From positions 84,811,784-84,875,783 of the forward strand of contig JBCFYV010000012.1 in the NCBI GenBank assembly GCA_039000515.1: a stretch of DNA of 64,000 nucleotides. Reading direction: 5' to 3'. Source of the DNA: Timema cristinae. Lineage: Eukaryota; Arthropoda; Insecta; Phasmatodea; Timematidae. The notes under the pieces are model-generated. The model searched no databases, was not told where the DNA came from, and saw only the letters and a program-made list of their open reading frames with translations. Position numbers and translations under genes: made by a program. Shown here in pieces: positions 35,229 through 50,200 of the stretch. Numbering within the stretch: position 1 is the stretch's first letter; every line of letters begins with the position of its first letter.

Positions 35229-38200
35229 TTACCGTACCATGGGGGGTGGAACAACCCTCTTGCAGTCCAGTTTGTTGACATGCTCTAAGTACGCCCTCCT
35301 AAGCTGATCTAGTGTCTCCATGGTAAGACAAGGCAGACACAGCTGACACTCGTCTGCCAGGCAGAGCTCACACCTGCGCTTAGAACATTCCTCCGGGAAC
35401 ACCACGAGATTCTTTTCAGCCACCTGCATCAACATGTCCTCACGGCTCCTACAAACACACACCACAAACTTTGTTACCTATAGTCAAATGTAACACATAT
35501 ACGCCTAAGGATGATGGAAATATACCTGGATTGGAGAGATTCTGCCAGGATTCGGCGTCCGACCCCAACCAGTGCAAATAGGTTGAACAAGGTTTGCTCA
35601 TACAGCAGCCTGTTGGGTGGGAAGTGGGCTGAAGACAAGTTTGGAGACATGTTGGCCTGCAACATTAACAATGTCTTAACAAGGGGCTAGCACAAGGGAT
35701 CATTAGCATCAGTTTTCCAAATGACCCATACCTAACCTTCTTTTACATCAAAAAAGGACTGCTTAGGACCGTCAAATCTAAATCAAATAGAAAGCTGAAC
35801 ATGAGTGTTTGTTTTTAAGCAGAAAAGATAAATCTCATATTAATTTATTTATTATAATGTGTGTGTCCTACTTTATATAGAGTCTGAATCTTGAGAGTAT
35901 TTACAAATCTCAAATATTACTCTCATAGAACATGATAAGATACAACACCTTAGCCCAGTCTGTAGCATGTACCTACTGAGATAAGGGTCCCGGGCTCGAT
36001 AAATCTATCAATGGTGAAATGTGGGTTTAACCTTTCACAGTAATGAATTAACGGCTGGGGACTGGATATTGTGACTGTCCTAGTCTTAAGTTAGATTGAT
36101 TATAAGACAAGCCAGTAGTGGAAATATATATGGCTTGAATAAAACAATGACACTGACTGGAAACAGTAATGGATGTAAAAAAAAACATGATAAATGTAAA
36201 GATTATTTTTTCTCTTCAATTCATTTGTTCACATTAATTATGTAATGATTATAAGTAATGGAAATGGTAACTTAGAATACAACAAAAAGTTAAAATTTAC
36301 TAAACTAAGTTCACAATCGGTAACATAAACTAATTTTCATGAGTCTGGTTGTAAGAATGTCCAATACTTATTTTGGGGTAAATCTCTAACAAACATTATG
36401 CATTATAATAGCTCTAGATAAAAATTGAAATTATTTTCTCAAATATGGAATATCCTTTGGGATTCAAGGATTCAGGGAATTTATTCATAATTTCCTCCCC
36501 CTTATTTTTCTTATGAATCTAAATTAATCAAGTAAATTGTAATTAATATTTGCCTACAGCCTGAATAGGTAGTATGACGCAGTACTGTAAAGTGGTCATG
36601 GTTTTAGGCCCTTAGCTCTCAACCATTTCATTTATAAAATTATATTAGTTTGCCATTGTTTACATATTAATACGCTCAAGATACTGAGGGTACAAAACTG
36701 ATAAATACATTTTTAATTTCTCATTTGTCTAGGCCTAATTTAATTCTCTTTATTACTATCAAATGGTTAATTATAAGAAAGTGTGGTGTTTTATGGTAAT
36801 TATAAGTTATATAAATCATAACTAAAGTTGTAAGCAATATATGTTTTAAATTTCAATTCATTAACTTCATTTTCGGGCCTTTAAACTTTTAATCTAATAA
36901 TTTTTCATTATTTAAAGTATTTGTTGGAATCATAGCGTCATCCAAATTTATTACTTTTACTTTTCATTTTAAGCATCATGCAATGTATTAATAGCTGAAC
37001 CCGGTAGCTGTGAGATGCACCTGTGGTCTCTCGGGGGGTGAGGGGGAGGGGAGGTTTTGGCGCGTACTCCTGGCCAATCAGCACCTTTGGTTTAGCGTCT
37101 GTGTTGGTGGCTATGGGGAAGGAAAGCGTAGGACACGAGACTGGTCAGTGAGCGCTCAGGCTGTTAAGTCACGTTATCAAGTCCCGCATAATCAACTGGG
37201 GAGAAGTATAGAGATGGGGGGTAGAAAATGTATAACAAGTGTTTAATGGACCACAATATTACCTGTATATTTATAGCTTTGTGCAATCATGAATAGATTT
37301 CTTTTTCGTTACATAACAAATGTTTTGCTATGTCTGTCAAATTCTATCTAAAATAAAACTTCTGGTTCTACTTGATAAAATAGTATCTGTATAACCCCGA
37401 GATGCTCTACTGGAACCTACTGACTGCCGTGGAAGACACCATATGAAGAGGAGCAGGCTAGGATGGGCGACTAGTTACAGTACTAAAAATAAAAAATGCC
37501 CACAGAATGTGTATTTTAATCATATAAATGGCATAGAAAGATAATGTGATTAAAGAGCTGATAAAACCTCACCTCCATGACAAAGACATTAAGGTCTTCG
37601 TCAATGACAAAATCAAAGCGCATCATCTCAAAGAAGTTATGTTTGTACTTGTAATGTGATGCTGATTCAATCAAAAATGATTCCTTCTTCAAGCATATCA
37701 GTCTTATGGCATCTTCCACTTGTTTCCAAACATTGAGAGGATCCCTACCTGGGAGAGATAGGAACATACAGAAATTTAAAAAAAAATAGTTTTCTTATTT
37801 TATCCATAAAAAAAAGATCAACATTTCAAATGTTCACGCAAAATCTGACAAAAGCCTAAATAGAACTTATGCATGATTGAAAAGTGTTGTGCTTCAGAAA
37901 ACCCCAATAAAAATGCATCATATCCAAAGGAGGTCTATATTTAGTCTTCAAGAGATGCAGATGAATGATTAAATAAATGCAGTTGCCCGATGATGTTGAA
38001 ATATTTATGAAAACAAGGATTATAAAATTAACAATAAAATTAAATTATTGAATTTAGTTTAAAAAAATGTGTAAGCACACAGAGCATGTCTAAGCTAAGA
38101 GTTATTCACTAAAATAAAATACATTACCTCAGCCTTTAGAATAAAAACTTTACCAAGATGAGAATTTTTTTAGAAAACTAAAATTTGGTATTTTCTTTGG

Positions 38201-41200
38201 ACTAAAGTGTTTTGCTAATATTTTATTGCCATTTACTAGTAGACGACACTACTAAAATAATAAGTGTAGTCAATTTTAATTTTTTTTCCATTGTAAATAA
38301 CCATTTATTTAAAGAAACAGTAATACCAGCAAGCCGGTGCTGAGAGAGCCCCCTATGAAGGGAGTTGCTTTTTACTATACAATACAGTGTAAATGCCCGG
38401 TGTAAATGCAGCAAATGACCCAAAATCAACACGAGGTCCCCTTCTTACATACTATTTACTGTACTTCCTGACATACATTAGCGCCTTATGCAGTTTATGT
38501 TACAACTTTTCCCCAAAATAAAGTTTGATTCAAACGTTTGCCAAAAATATAAAGCAAAATCTGTGCAGTAATTCACACACTTTAGTTGACCCATGATGCA
38601 TTGCAGCGCTTTAAAACAGCCGATTATCAACATATTCTATTTTCTAGGGGATAAACATATATTTTAGATCATTCTCTCGATGGGTGTCTAGTCATGGATG
38701 AACGAAAGTATGATATGATAACTCACATATTTGACCATAAGATAAATGAAAAAAGGAAGCATTGATAGATGCATATAAATTTAGAATAAGGTAATTAAGT
38801 CAGTTTGGTTGTGTTATAGCCTTATCAATGGAACCATTGGACAGTGAACATTTTATCAAGTCTTAAATTTCCCATTAATGGATTATTGATTAAATTTTAC
38901 TACAATGGATACAAATTGTACACATGGAGCATTTAAAGGGCTTGATCAACAGGGGCAACAAAAACATATGTTTCTAAGGCAATTTCTTTCTAATCGTTAT
39001 TGTTGTTATTAGCACCGCGTCTTACTACCCGTTCGGGTTATACGCACTTACGCTAATGTGTAATGGTAGGGTGATTGTGAGATGAAATGAAGGACCTACA
39101 GTTTAACGTGGAATCCGAACCACGGTGGCGGCCTGGCATTCCCCACATTCATTCTTTCTAATCAACTAACAATAAAACTATTACTTATTTGAATGAAGTT
39201 TTCACATTTACCCAATAATACAAATTTAGATTAAAAAATATAATCAGTGCACAGAATAAAACAAACCTGTCATTCAAATTTGGGCAACCTTTCTTTAGTG
39301 ACTAGAACTCTATGGAAAATGTATTTAAAGGGTGGTTTTAAGTTTCAAACAACTTTTTTCAACTTTGGAATCTATTTTTTACAGTTTTTTATACAGCACA
39401 TTTTAACAAAAATTGTTTACTTTTTTTATTGCTAATTTCAATATATTTCACATATAATTCGCAAAATTCAACATTTCAAAGAGAAAAATAAAAAAAAAAT
39501 CATTAAGTTCAAAAATATTTGCTCGTTTGTGGAGTCACTTTTCTGTTCAAAGTTCTAACTATTAATGAGAATTTAATTTTGCCAATAGAATGTTATTTTT
39601 CTCTTTCTAAGTAATAATTCTTCACAGTTAATGGTGAATATTTAAAAATATATTTTTATTGTTTTAATTCACAATTAGTGCATGCACTATAAATTATATA
39701 ACACTTTTTTTTTTGTGCAGGTTAAATAATATATTAGAATACATGAAATTAAGATATCAATCAATAAGGACAAGTTAAACTGGAACATATTTTGACTGTC
39801 GGAAGCTGGTAAACATACACTGTTGCCATGCCAACTAATCATTGTCATTATTGTATAGTTTTAGTGGACTATTAAACACAAATTGTGCTTTGGTGGTTCC
39901 CACTTCAGTTTTAATTGGTTATATTATTAATTTGTGAATTTTTTAAAATGTACACGCATCATTGTATTATTCATTCCCGACCTTAGTTTACTTGGATGAA
40001 AGGCCAAAAATTTACTAAAAATAGTCCCTAATATATCCATACGCTAACAGCTGACATATATCACTTTGGATAACTGTAATGAAAACAGATGGTAAAATAT
40101 GAATGTGATAGTTAACCAAAGTAACTTAGGCCAATATTATATATTATTATTATATATTTATTTGAGGTCAGACACGAAGCTTACTTTTCGGTTCATTCCA
40201 CTTAAAAATGTTATTAGTCACAGCAATTTCACAAACTGTCTAACAAAATGGTGACTGACGAATTTAAACCTTTTGGTTGAACATGACGGAAAGAAGTTAT
40301 TTTACAATGATGCACCCACGCAGTGGATAAAAATATTTTATTCAGTTAAATATTTGGAAATATGATTAAAAAGAAATTATTAAAAGTAATGAATAGTATA
40401 AGAAAACTTAAGTTTATTTTATTTTAAATGTAAAATATAACAGGTAATTAAAAAACTTAACATCTATAACTAAACAGTGATCTTTCACAAGTGTTGGCAA
40501 CCCAAAACTTAAACATATGATTTATGACTTGTCAATTGTCATCCAGGTAAAAACCTATCATGAACAGACACTATATTATTATTGACACATGGAGTAAGTA
40601 TTATTATTAAGTTGCAACACTGTATTCTTTGGTCTTTTAGTTTTTGAAGGTAAAGTAATTTATATATACTCTCCAAGGAGGAGGAAAATGTTGTAAGATC
40701 TAAACATAAAATATTTTTTATAATACTAACTACCTATATAAAAATATATCTGAACAATTTTTTTTTACCACTTTTCAACATTTATTTCCATACTTTGGCT
40801 GACTTTTATTTACCAAAAAGTTCAGGTTTCTTCTAATGACCCACCTAATTTTCTATTAATTTTGGTGTTTAATGTGAATTATATATTAAACACTTGTAGC
40901 TACACTTAGTTAAAAAGTTTATTTTATAAATCTTATGTTATGGTCTTAATTAAAAGATGATAATTTGATATGTATTAAAAAAGCAAAATCTAATAAGTAT
41001 ACTCAATAATATTTCTATTAATTTTTATAAACTTATAAAATAGTCTAAAAGAGGATAAAAAGTGACAACATTTTAATAGCATGAAGAACAATACCTTGCT
41101 GATATATGCTCTAACTTATCAATGAAGTGTTGGACTAGAAGAACCTTCCTATTAGTCGTGGCAATGTTGGCAAGTAACCCAAAGTGATTCATTACAAGTG

Positions 41201-44200
41201 AACAGTGAAAAATAGGTTTTAAGGTTTCAGTATCAGCCACATTAGAAGTTATGTGCTAAGATTATTCTAGTATTAGAAAAAAAAGACACAAATTTAGGTT
41301 ATAATTAAGGCTATGCGAGTATTTGTATTTGATCTTGAGCTTGTCGTTTAAGCTCAAGATAGAGATCAAAAGTTTTGTAGTCGTCATTTCAAGATTCCAT
41401 TTCATGTACTTAATAATCAATTTTTAAAACACAATAGTAATCATAGTCTATTTAATTGAGTTAGTATCAGCTATTTTCACTTATAAATCATTCAATTACT
41501 TAACAAATTGTTAAAAATTAATTTCAATTTTCACACTAATAACGATATTGAGCTTTAAAACCACTTTCGACCAGTAAATTTATTAATTATTGTCGTCCAT
41601 TTTGAATTATGCTTGATTGAAGTTGTTTACTTCTATTGCCATGACAAAGCAATGAAAATAAAAATAGCTAAGATGATTACTAAATAATTGATTGATTCTT
41701 TTTACTATTTTTACCTGGTCCCTTTCTAAATAAATAATTTATGTTAAATTTAAAAATGTAATATCAAAAATACATTATGTTAAATGTTTTCGAAACTAAG
41801 ATATTTAAAACTCGTATTAATTAATATGTTTAGCTACAAAACTAGCTAAGGTTTAGTTACTATTTAGTTATAAAATTATGTTGGTTAACCTGTTTAAAAC
41901 CAATGTTGCTCTTATTTATTGCAATACATATTTTACCAAACCTACCACATCTATATTAAAAAAGCACTTACTATTTCATATTGTTTGCTAGAAATATTAT
42001 TTTTAGCTTTAAAGTATGAGCATCAACTTTTATAAGCATTAAAAATTAAATTGAAGTAAATTTCTCAATAAAATAATGTCTAACGAGAGCCTGTACAATG
42101 CGCATAGAGGAATGGAAATGGAACAGAAGCCGTGATCAAGCACAATTACACTAAGGAATAGTAAACGAAATATGAAACACTTCAAATTTCTAATTGTGTA
42201 TGATTCTTATATGGTAAATTAAGTTACTGAAGCATATTATGGGGAAATATTAGCTTATTAAAACATAAATTGTATTAACTTTTAATCAAGAGAGTGTAGA
42301 AACGCTCTACAATAATGTAAAGTTATAGTGAAGGAAGCCAACCTGAAAGGATAGTTAGGTTAGGCCTAGATATAAACAAACACACATCTCTATTACTTCT
42401 TACACTTTTACACTTCCCATTTTTTCAAACCTTCACAGTTGACATTGTTTTGGATTTTCAGAAATATTTATTTTTCATATGAAAAGACATTTATGAAAAT
42501 GTAATTTTCCCAAAAATTCAAACTAATGTGCAACTGTAGAAGTTTTAAGAAGTAGAAAGTGTAAAAGTTTAAGAAGACATGAAGAGAGAAGTGTGTTTGT
42601 TCCTATCTAGGCCTAACCTAACTATCCTTTCAGGTTGGCTTCATTCACTATCACTTTACTTTACATCACTGTACAGTGTTTCTACAGTCTTGTTATACAT
42701 TTCCAAGCTATCATGCAATTATTCTTTTTATTAACTTTGTTTTATAATTGTTAGTGTAACTTTAAAGTCCTTAAAGACATGAGTGTTAAAACCATTTTAA
42801 TTATTTATTTTTTTATTAAATTTCTATTTGAGTGTTGTTCTTATTTTTAAATTGTGTTTTATAGGTGTTATTAACATTTTAAAACTATGAATAGGCCTAT
42901 ACTTAAGCTCAATTCTAACACGGTAGCTATTAGAAATACTCGACTCAAGTTTGACTCTAATAAAAAAAACCAAGCTCACGGACCCCTACTTATAATCTTT
43001 AAAACTGCTAAAAAACTTAGGTTTCAACTAAAGTAAATTTTTACAGTAGCTAAACAGTGAAGGGCATGTTGAAGAAACCACAGGCTCCTTTCCCCCTTAT
43101 TCTCTAAAGTGTCGTATATGGTTTCAGTGTACTGGCAAAATGGTTAACGTTAGTGAATGTTCAATGACATAAAAGCAGCTGCCAACTTCGACTTCTTTCA
43201 CATCTCTTTATCAGCACAAACTTGACAAATGTGGTAACATCGCTAACTCTAGACTTGAGCTAGCTCCACACCCAGATAACTTATATTTGAGTGCGAGATT
43301 ATGAATCAGTGTTATAGGTAATACATCAGTTTTTTTGTGTGAGAGAGTAAACAGATTTTTTGGGGTGTGTTTATATCGTTTCTCATATTTTACAAGATAG
43401 TCTTGCAGATTAAGGTCATCAAATAAATATTTTAAGGGGTTCAATTTTATTAAACGTTGGTGTACACCAAGGATTGGAAACATTTTTGGGTCTTGAGTGA
43501 CTTACAAACTTACCAAAGGGCCCATGATGACCCATCATTTCTCAACCCTTTTATTTTATACTGGTCAGTACATCTTATATTCGTTAATTAAAACCGATAT
43601 TTTCTCAAATACTTATGTACCCAGCTTTATAGAAATAAATATTGAATGCATAAAATGTACATTTTCATATTAAAATATTTCAATTACTTATAAAATTACA
43701 GATTATGATCGATCACGGAAATTTTAGTTACACTCAAATTTTATTTGAATATTTGTGAGATTAAAAACTCAAAAATCAACTTTCAATGAGCTGTAGTTTT
43801 CTTAGACGATTGACTGAAAAGTGCCTCGAGAGCAACTGGCCGATCACAATTGATCAGTTGTTGACCCTGATGTACACCAATAAGACTTCAAAATCAAGCA
43901 TATATAAGGTTTGTAATAATGCTTAAAGTCACCAAGTATGTACATGCACCTTTGCTCCTGACAAACGCATCAAAGGATTCCTTCATGGAAAATCCCAGGT
44001 CCACATAGTACTTTTGAAGTGATGGGATCTCCCATATGGGCAGGTAGTCATCACCGACCACGTACTTGTCCAACACGGCTGGGTCAAACGGGTAGTACAG
44101 TTGAGAGCAGAACCTAGTAAAACCACAAGCATGTTGATATAAAGAATATATATTGAAAATAATTTGAAAGTTTGATACATTTAATATCTAACAGAGTAGG

Positions 44201-47200
44201 GATGTTCCAGATTTATTAAAAATATTGAGTGATTCAATTATTGTATATAATTTTGTGAGTGAGAGGTTACTTTCACAATAGAGTGGGTTTCTGAAGACAG
44301 GGAGATTGGGGCTTAATCTCAGTTGGTTGTACTGAGGGTAGTTTTCCGAATAGTTTTTCACTCTATTGCTATATAAACGTGGCTGCACTTCTTCTAAAGT
44401 ACAAACTTCCTTCTCCATAACATATTAGCGTGATTAGTACATATGTGCAAACCCAAACAGTTAGCAAGATGTAGTGTTAAAGAGAAAAAAAAATTAGAGA
44501 TAAAAGGGTAAGGTCTACACAAGTGGTTCCCAAAACCCTGGGTAATGACTCAAATGAGGGTCGCAAGGATATTAATGAGGGTTGTGGGAAGGTCCCCTTT
44601 TTATTCTATTAATGATGCTAGCTTTACTTCCTTTTATTTTTGTTTCTCCTTTTACGAAGTTGAATTTCTTGTTTCACAATCACGCTTGATTAATTTAAAT
44701 AGGGTTAAGTCTGGGTCAGGAGAATGAGTGGTAACAATTAATTATTTTTTCATTACATCTATGTCAAAAGTAAGCAGTTTTAAGTATAAAATGTGTTCTT
44801 TTTTATTGTAAAATCACATTGTGCTGGTTACCTACTTATATTAAGCTTATAGCTCTCTTTCTGTACCTTCTTCTATATTACATAATATTGCAATTTAATG
44901 CCAAACTTCTAACTCGAGTGTCGGGGATTATACAGTCTCTGATGAAGTACCAGACACAGCTGAACTGCTACTCAGTTTCCCCCGGAAGAACTCCGGGTCA
45001 TGAACCAGCCGTTCATCCCTATCTGAAATGTGCATGCTCACAGTACAGAGACAAATGTCTCAAAATTAGGAATGTCATTGTAAGCTAGCGGCCGTCCCAC
45101 GACTCCCAACAGTTCCTAGATGCAGTTAAACTTTTATGTATCTGTTAATTCTTAATTTGTAAATATCCTGTTAAATATGTTGGTCACCTTTTGGGTACCA
45201 ATAAATATAGCCTTTATATATATAATATTTGGAAGGTTCTTTAGAATATCTTCAGCTGAGAGTGGTTGAGAGTGCAGCCTCTGATTTAGAGATCTACCTG
45301 AAGAGGACGTCTCCATTGTAGATATAAACTCTGAGAGGATCAATGGATGTTATGACAGTGTACACCCCTATATCAAACTTGTAGCCATCCACGAGCAGTG
45401 GCCGGTCGACATACTCTTGCACAAACGTCTCGGGCGTATCCAGATCAAGTGCAGCCACACTCACCACATGCACACCTCTGTGGCTGTTACTCTTTTGGAC
45501 AAATTGAGTGTCAGGATGCATCTTGGCCTGTCAAAACATCATTAGTCGGGATGGGTCCATTGAATTCTTAAGGATATAATATGAGCGTTTAAGATTTGAA
45601 AAAAAAAAAAAAAAAAAATCATATTCAAAATTAGAGAAGATTAAATTTTTAAAGTTATTATGATGCTTACTAGTAGCTTAGACTGAAATAAGATTAGACC
45701 CTTCAACAAGATCCCAGATCATTAATTTACCACTTTTTGTGGACAGAATGAGAATTATAGAAATAAATCCTACAAATGTGGGCAAGTTAAACACTTATGC
45801 TTACCAAGTTTTGAAAGATTCAGTTTTGGGAATGAATTAAGATTCAGAACTAATCCATGTCTAGCTACACTCTTATCAGTGATATTTTGTATGACTTAGG
45901 TAAGGTGGCTTAGCTGTGGATGAGTTTTAAAACAATTTTGGGATTTGAGACATTGAATAAACACATTCTTTAAGAGTAAAGATCAAGTCATCTCACTTTT
46001 AGATGATTCTAAATTGCTCCATGATTTGTCATTCAGCCCAGATATAACTGGATACTTGAATGATTTGAATATCGAACTACAAGGCCAAAATAAGATAGTT
46101 ACTGATATTATTGATAATATTAACGCATTTCAGAGAGCTTCAGCTTTGGGAAACTCAGCTCGGTGTAGGAATTCTTGCTCACTTTCCCACTTTAAAAGCT
46201 TCAACTAAAGAAAAAGAGACATCAACTTTGTTGAATTTTCTATGAAAATAGCTATGTTTGAAGAGGATTTCAACAGGTGGTTTAAATGGCATGTAAAATA
46301 TTTTAAATATGTTCGAAACTCCATTTTCCTATAATGCTAACAACTCACCTGAATAACTTCAGCTTGAATTCAGGTGAGTTGTTAGCATTATAGCAAATAA
46401 TATCCCACTCTATCGCAAAGCCATTGGTGTAGGTTTGTAAAGTTCATATTTATTCATAAGTAATTCATGCTGCACCCTAAGTTCCTTCAAAATTTTAAAG
46501 TGGCCCTGCCAAGGGTCTGAGTTTGAAACAGCTGCTCTAAATTGTAACTAAGTTTGCCACTTATGTGATGACTATACTTTAAAATCCAACTCCAAGAGTT
46601 TAACACATTAGTTAATAGAGCATATGAGATCTACTTTAAGTACAAAACAGGTAATCAGAATAACCTTTGGACTCCTCACATGGCCTATGCCAAATGTGCA
46701 ATGTATGTGAGAGGATGGTTGAAGGGTTCTATGAAGTCTATGGCATTTGATGTTACAATGGTCTGCTTAGCCAAGATATTTGGAATTTTCTTGAAATCTT
46801 AGAATATCCATCATTGCCATCACCACCAACCTAGTCAGTCAATACCTGTCAGTGAATAATGACATTGATGACATCAATGATTACAAGAATCAGCATTTCA
46901 GACTTTAGCCTTCTACAGTGAATGAGAAGCATCTACTCTCCCAATGTGATCTCAATTGTTTACTAGACTTGAATTTATGCTTCCAGCTGAATTATTAGGG
47001 TCACAATCACAAGGATGGAACCTGCTGAAGAAGAATACAACTCTTTTGGTATCAGCAAAAAGATATTGATCAGTATTTTGATTCAGGTGGTTGTGTTTAC
47101 TATACAGATATTGGTAAGGTCATGGTTTCAGTAGGTTCACAAAACTGCTGAGTATAAACATTTCATACATTTGTCAAAGCATACAGTTTTTCTTTACAAT

Positions 47201-50200
47201 ACACAAAAAGTAAACTTTTGAAAACCTGAAAACCCCACTTAAAATTAACTACAAGAAGTACTGTTGGAACATAGGCAGTATTGCCGTTTTGTAATGAGAT
47301 AACCCAGTCATGAACAAGTACTATTTGGTGAAACATTAAAAAAAAAGGCAGAAACTGACCCCACATGAAAACAACTATCTCTTATTTGATGCAAAGTCTC
47401 ATTTTCTATCCAGGATAAATTACCTCATTTGAATGAGGCAAAGATAAAAGGAATTTTTATTTTTTTGCTTATTTTGTAATAAATAAAATGATAGAATATT
47501 AGGAAAATGGTAGAGTACAAATAAAAGTAAAAACACCACACACACACACACACACACTTAGATATTTCGATGCTATCTTAGCATTTTCCTCAAGTAATTG
47601 TAGAACTTTGATATTAATTTTTGGTTAGGCAAAGGGCAATATTTTACTGTTCTTTTAAAAAAAAAAATATTTTTTTTTTCTGTGTCATGAAATGCTATGG
47701 TGTACAAGACAATAGTTTTGCTGTGATTTTTTGTTTCGTTAGTGACACAGTTAAGTTAAAGTAATGAATGTATAGTGCTGAAATTCAGTCTAGCTAGACA
47801 TTCATATGAGACACAAGTATTTATAATTTGTGAAATTAAACAGTTTATAATTTATAGGCAGTTTAATTATGATAAGATTGAATCATTTCTAATCATATAT
47901 GTGTATAAGAACTGTTATTGTAATGTTTTTCTATTTTCTGTGGCCACTTATAAATGAGATTTTAGAATTTATAGATAAAATCAAGATATATATATATATT
48001 TTTTTTAAGTGGATCTGACCCATCTCTGGTAACCTTTATGTCAAGTATAATTTGCTACCTGCCAAGCAAGATAATGTATTAGCACCTGATGTGAAGTTTG
48101 TTCACAGTATCAGTTATGATACTAGATTATTCGATTGAGTGAAAAACGACAACCTAGATTCACCCTTGAGCCATCCTGGTTTGTCTTGTTGCCAGGGTCA
48201 CTTTTAACTTGTAGGTATCGAGTCAAACTGTGGAAACTACAATTACTGAAAAGTAACCCCAGTTACGAGGCCAGCCAGTATGGTTCAGTGGTAAGGCTTA
48301 GGGTATTTGTGCACAAAGCCAAAGGTCCCGAATTTAAATTCAATGTCCATGTTGACATATTTTATATGAATGAATAAATGAATGTGTTAGTATTTTTATT
48401 AAATATGGTTCACTGTTGACAAATTGTAACTGTGTTGATAGTAAGAGTGTGAATTCTTAATAAACTTGGCTCACATAGGCCATCAGTTTGTCCTTGTCGC
48501 CTGGCAGCCTGAAGGCGCGGGGAATGTAGGGAAGCTCCGTCATGGCAAGGTCTACCTTGTTAGTGATATAGCCACAGCCTGGGAAGTGGTTCACCTGTGC
48601 ACAAAACATGTCCTTGTGTAACTTGTATTCAAGGCTGAATAAGAAATGATTTCAGTTAAAATGTCTTTGAAAATGTTCTGGCTAAAACTAAATAATTTTT
48701 TTTTATAAAATGTTATAGGAATATTATAGCAGGTTGTTTAATTTTATGATTTATAAAGAGAGAATTATTTTTACAAAAGAAAGCACTAGAGATAAATTCT
48801 TCTATGGCTTTAACCAGAGCACATACAAATCTTTTTTACATACATTTTCAATCAATGATATGCTACTTAGCAAAATAAAAAGAACCACTGTAGAAAAAAT
48901 AGTTTAAAAAAAGTTTCTCTAACTACTGAGTCAAGTCATGTGGTCCGTAGCTGTTACTTTTGGTATATAGTATTAATATTTTTTAAATTAAATCAATATT
49001 AGAGTAATATGCTACCAATGTTGACGGAAAAAAAAAATATTTTTCCACAATTTTTACTGTTGTCGTACTGATTTGTTAAACTTGTTGTAAGCTTTGAAAC
49101 TTAGTGGGAGTGAAGGGAGTGTGAGAAAAGGACAAGTGTTTTTGCAGTTTTTAACGCAAAACATTATTTTGCTCTAATAGGAACATAATGTTTAATTTCT
49201 TTTACATTGTGATGTCAAAAGTTCTTGATTATCTGTCTTGAGCATAGCAGCATTAGATAAGAAACTTTTTGAACAAAGATAAAAAGTTGTCATTTAATCC
49301 CAGGACATCCTTGAGATATATTCAACAATTGTTGATATTACCATGTAAGGAAAATTAAACTGAATGTTTTTTTAAAAATGTTTTTCTAAATTTTGACCAA
49401 AGATGTTTTGCTATAAAATCAGCAGAAACATCGACCTTTTCTCGTGTGCTCTACTCTCCCACCTTAAGTAAATATGTTGAATAATATTATTTGGAGCAGG
49501 CTATATGCACATACCTTCTGATGAGGTTTAAGATTACGGAGCAGAGGTTGCAAGGCTCTAAATGGGTAGTCGTGGGCCCAAAGAATGTCCCAGTCTGTTG
49601 ACTTGTTGCTCCCATGCTTAAAGCCCAACCGTTCCATTACAGTAAATACGTGTTTTAAGTGTGAATCGTCAGTCTGAAAGTGGACAGAAGATATTACTGG
49701 TTTCTTTAAAGGGTCGCCAGATCCAAATTTACGGAAAAGAGTTAGATTCAAAAAATGGCGAATGAAGAAAAACAGGTATCAATTTTTTTAAATCTATTTT
49801 TATTTTATATATATTGTTTATAACCAGAAAAGGTAGTAAGATGCTGTAAAGTGGTTCAAGATTTTCCCCTCTTAGTTCTCAACCTTTTCTGATAAATTTA
49901 TTTACCAAGGTTTATTTTGTTAATATATTCTTATTCGCTTTGGTGGTCTAAGGGATCACTTTCACAATAGACTGGGCTATTGATGACAGTAAGATCAGGG
50001 TTTGAGTTTGGTTCGGGTGTATTGAGTTTTCTTCTCCCTAAATGGTTTTCCACGCTCCCTCCACACAAATGTGTGTACACTTCCTCTAAATTCAACCTTT
50101 CTAATTACAAATATGGCAGTGTAATTAGTACAATATTATTTATAAATTTATTTGAGGTCGAACCCAAAGTTTATTTATAGTTTTATTCCCCTTAAAAAAA

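Noticed and set aside
43211..43483. 90-codon minus-strand frame inside the TTLL15-like gene
   Set aside because: It does not resemble TTLL sequence, and the flanking exons join in phase without it.
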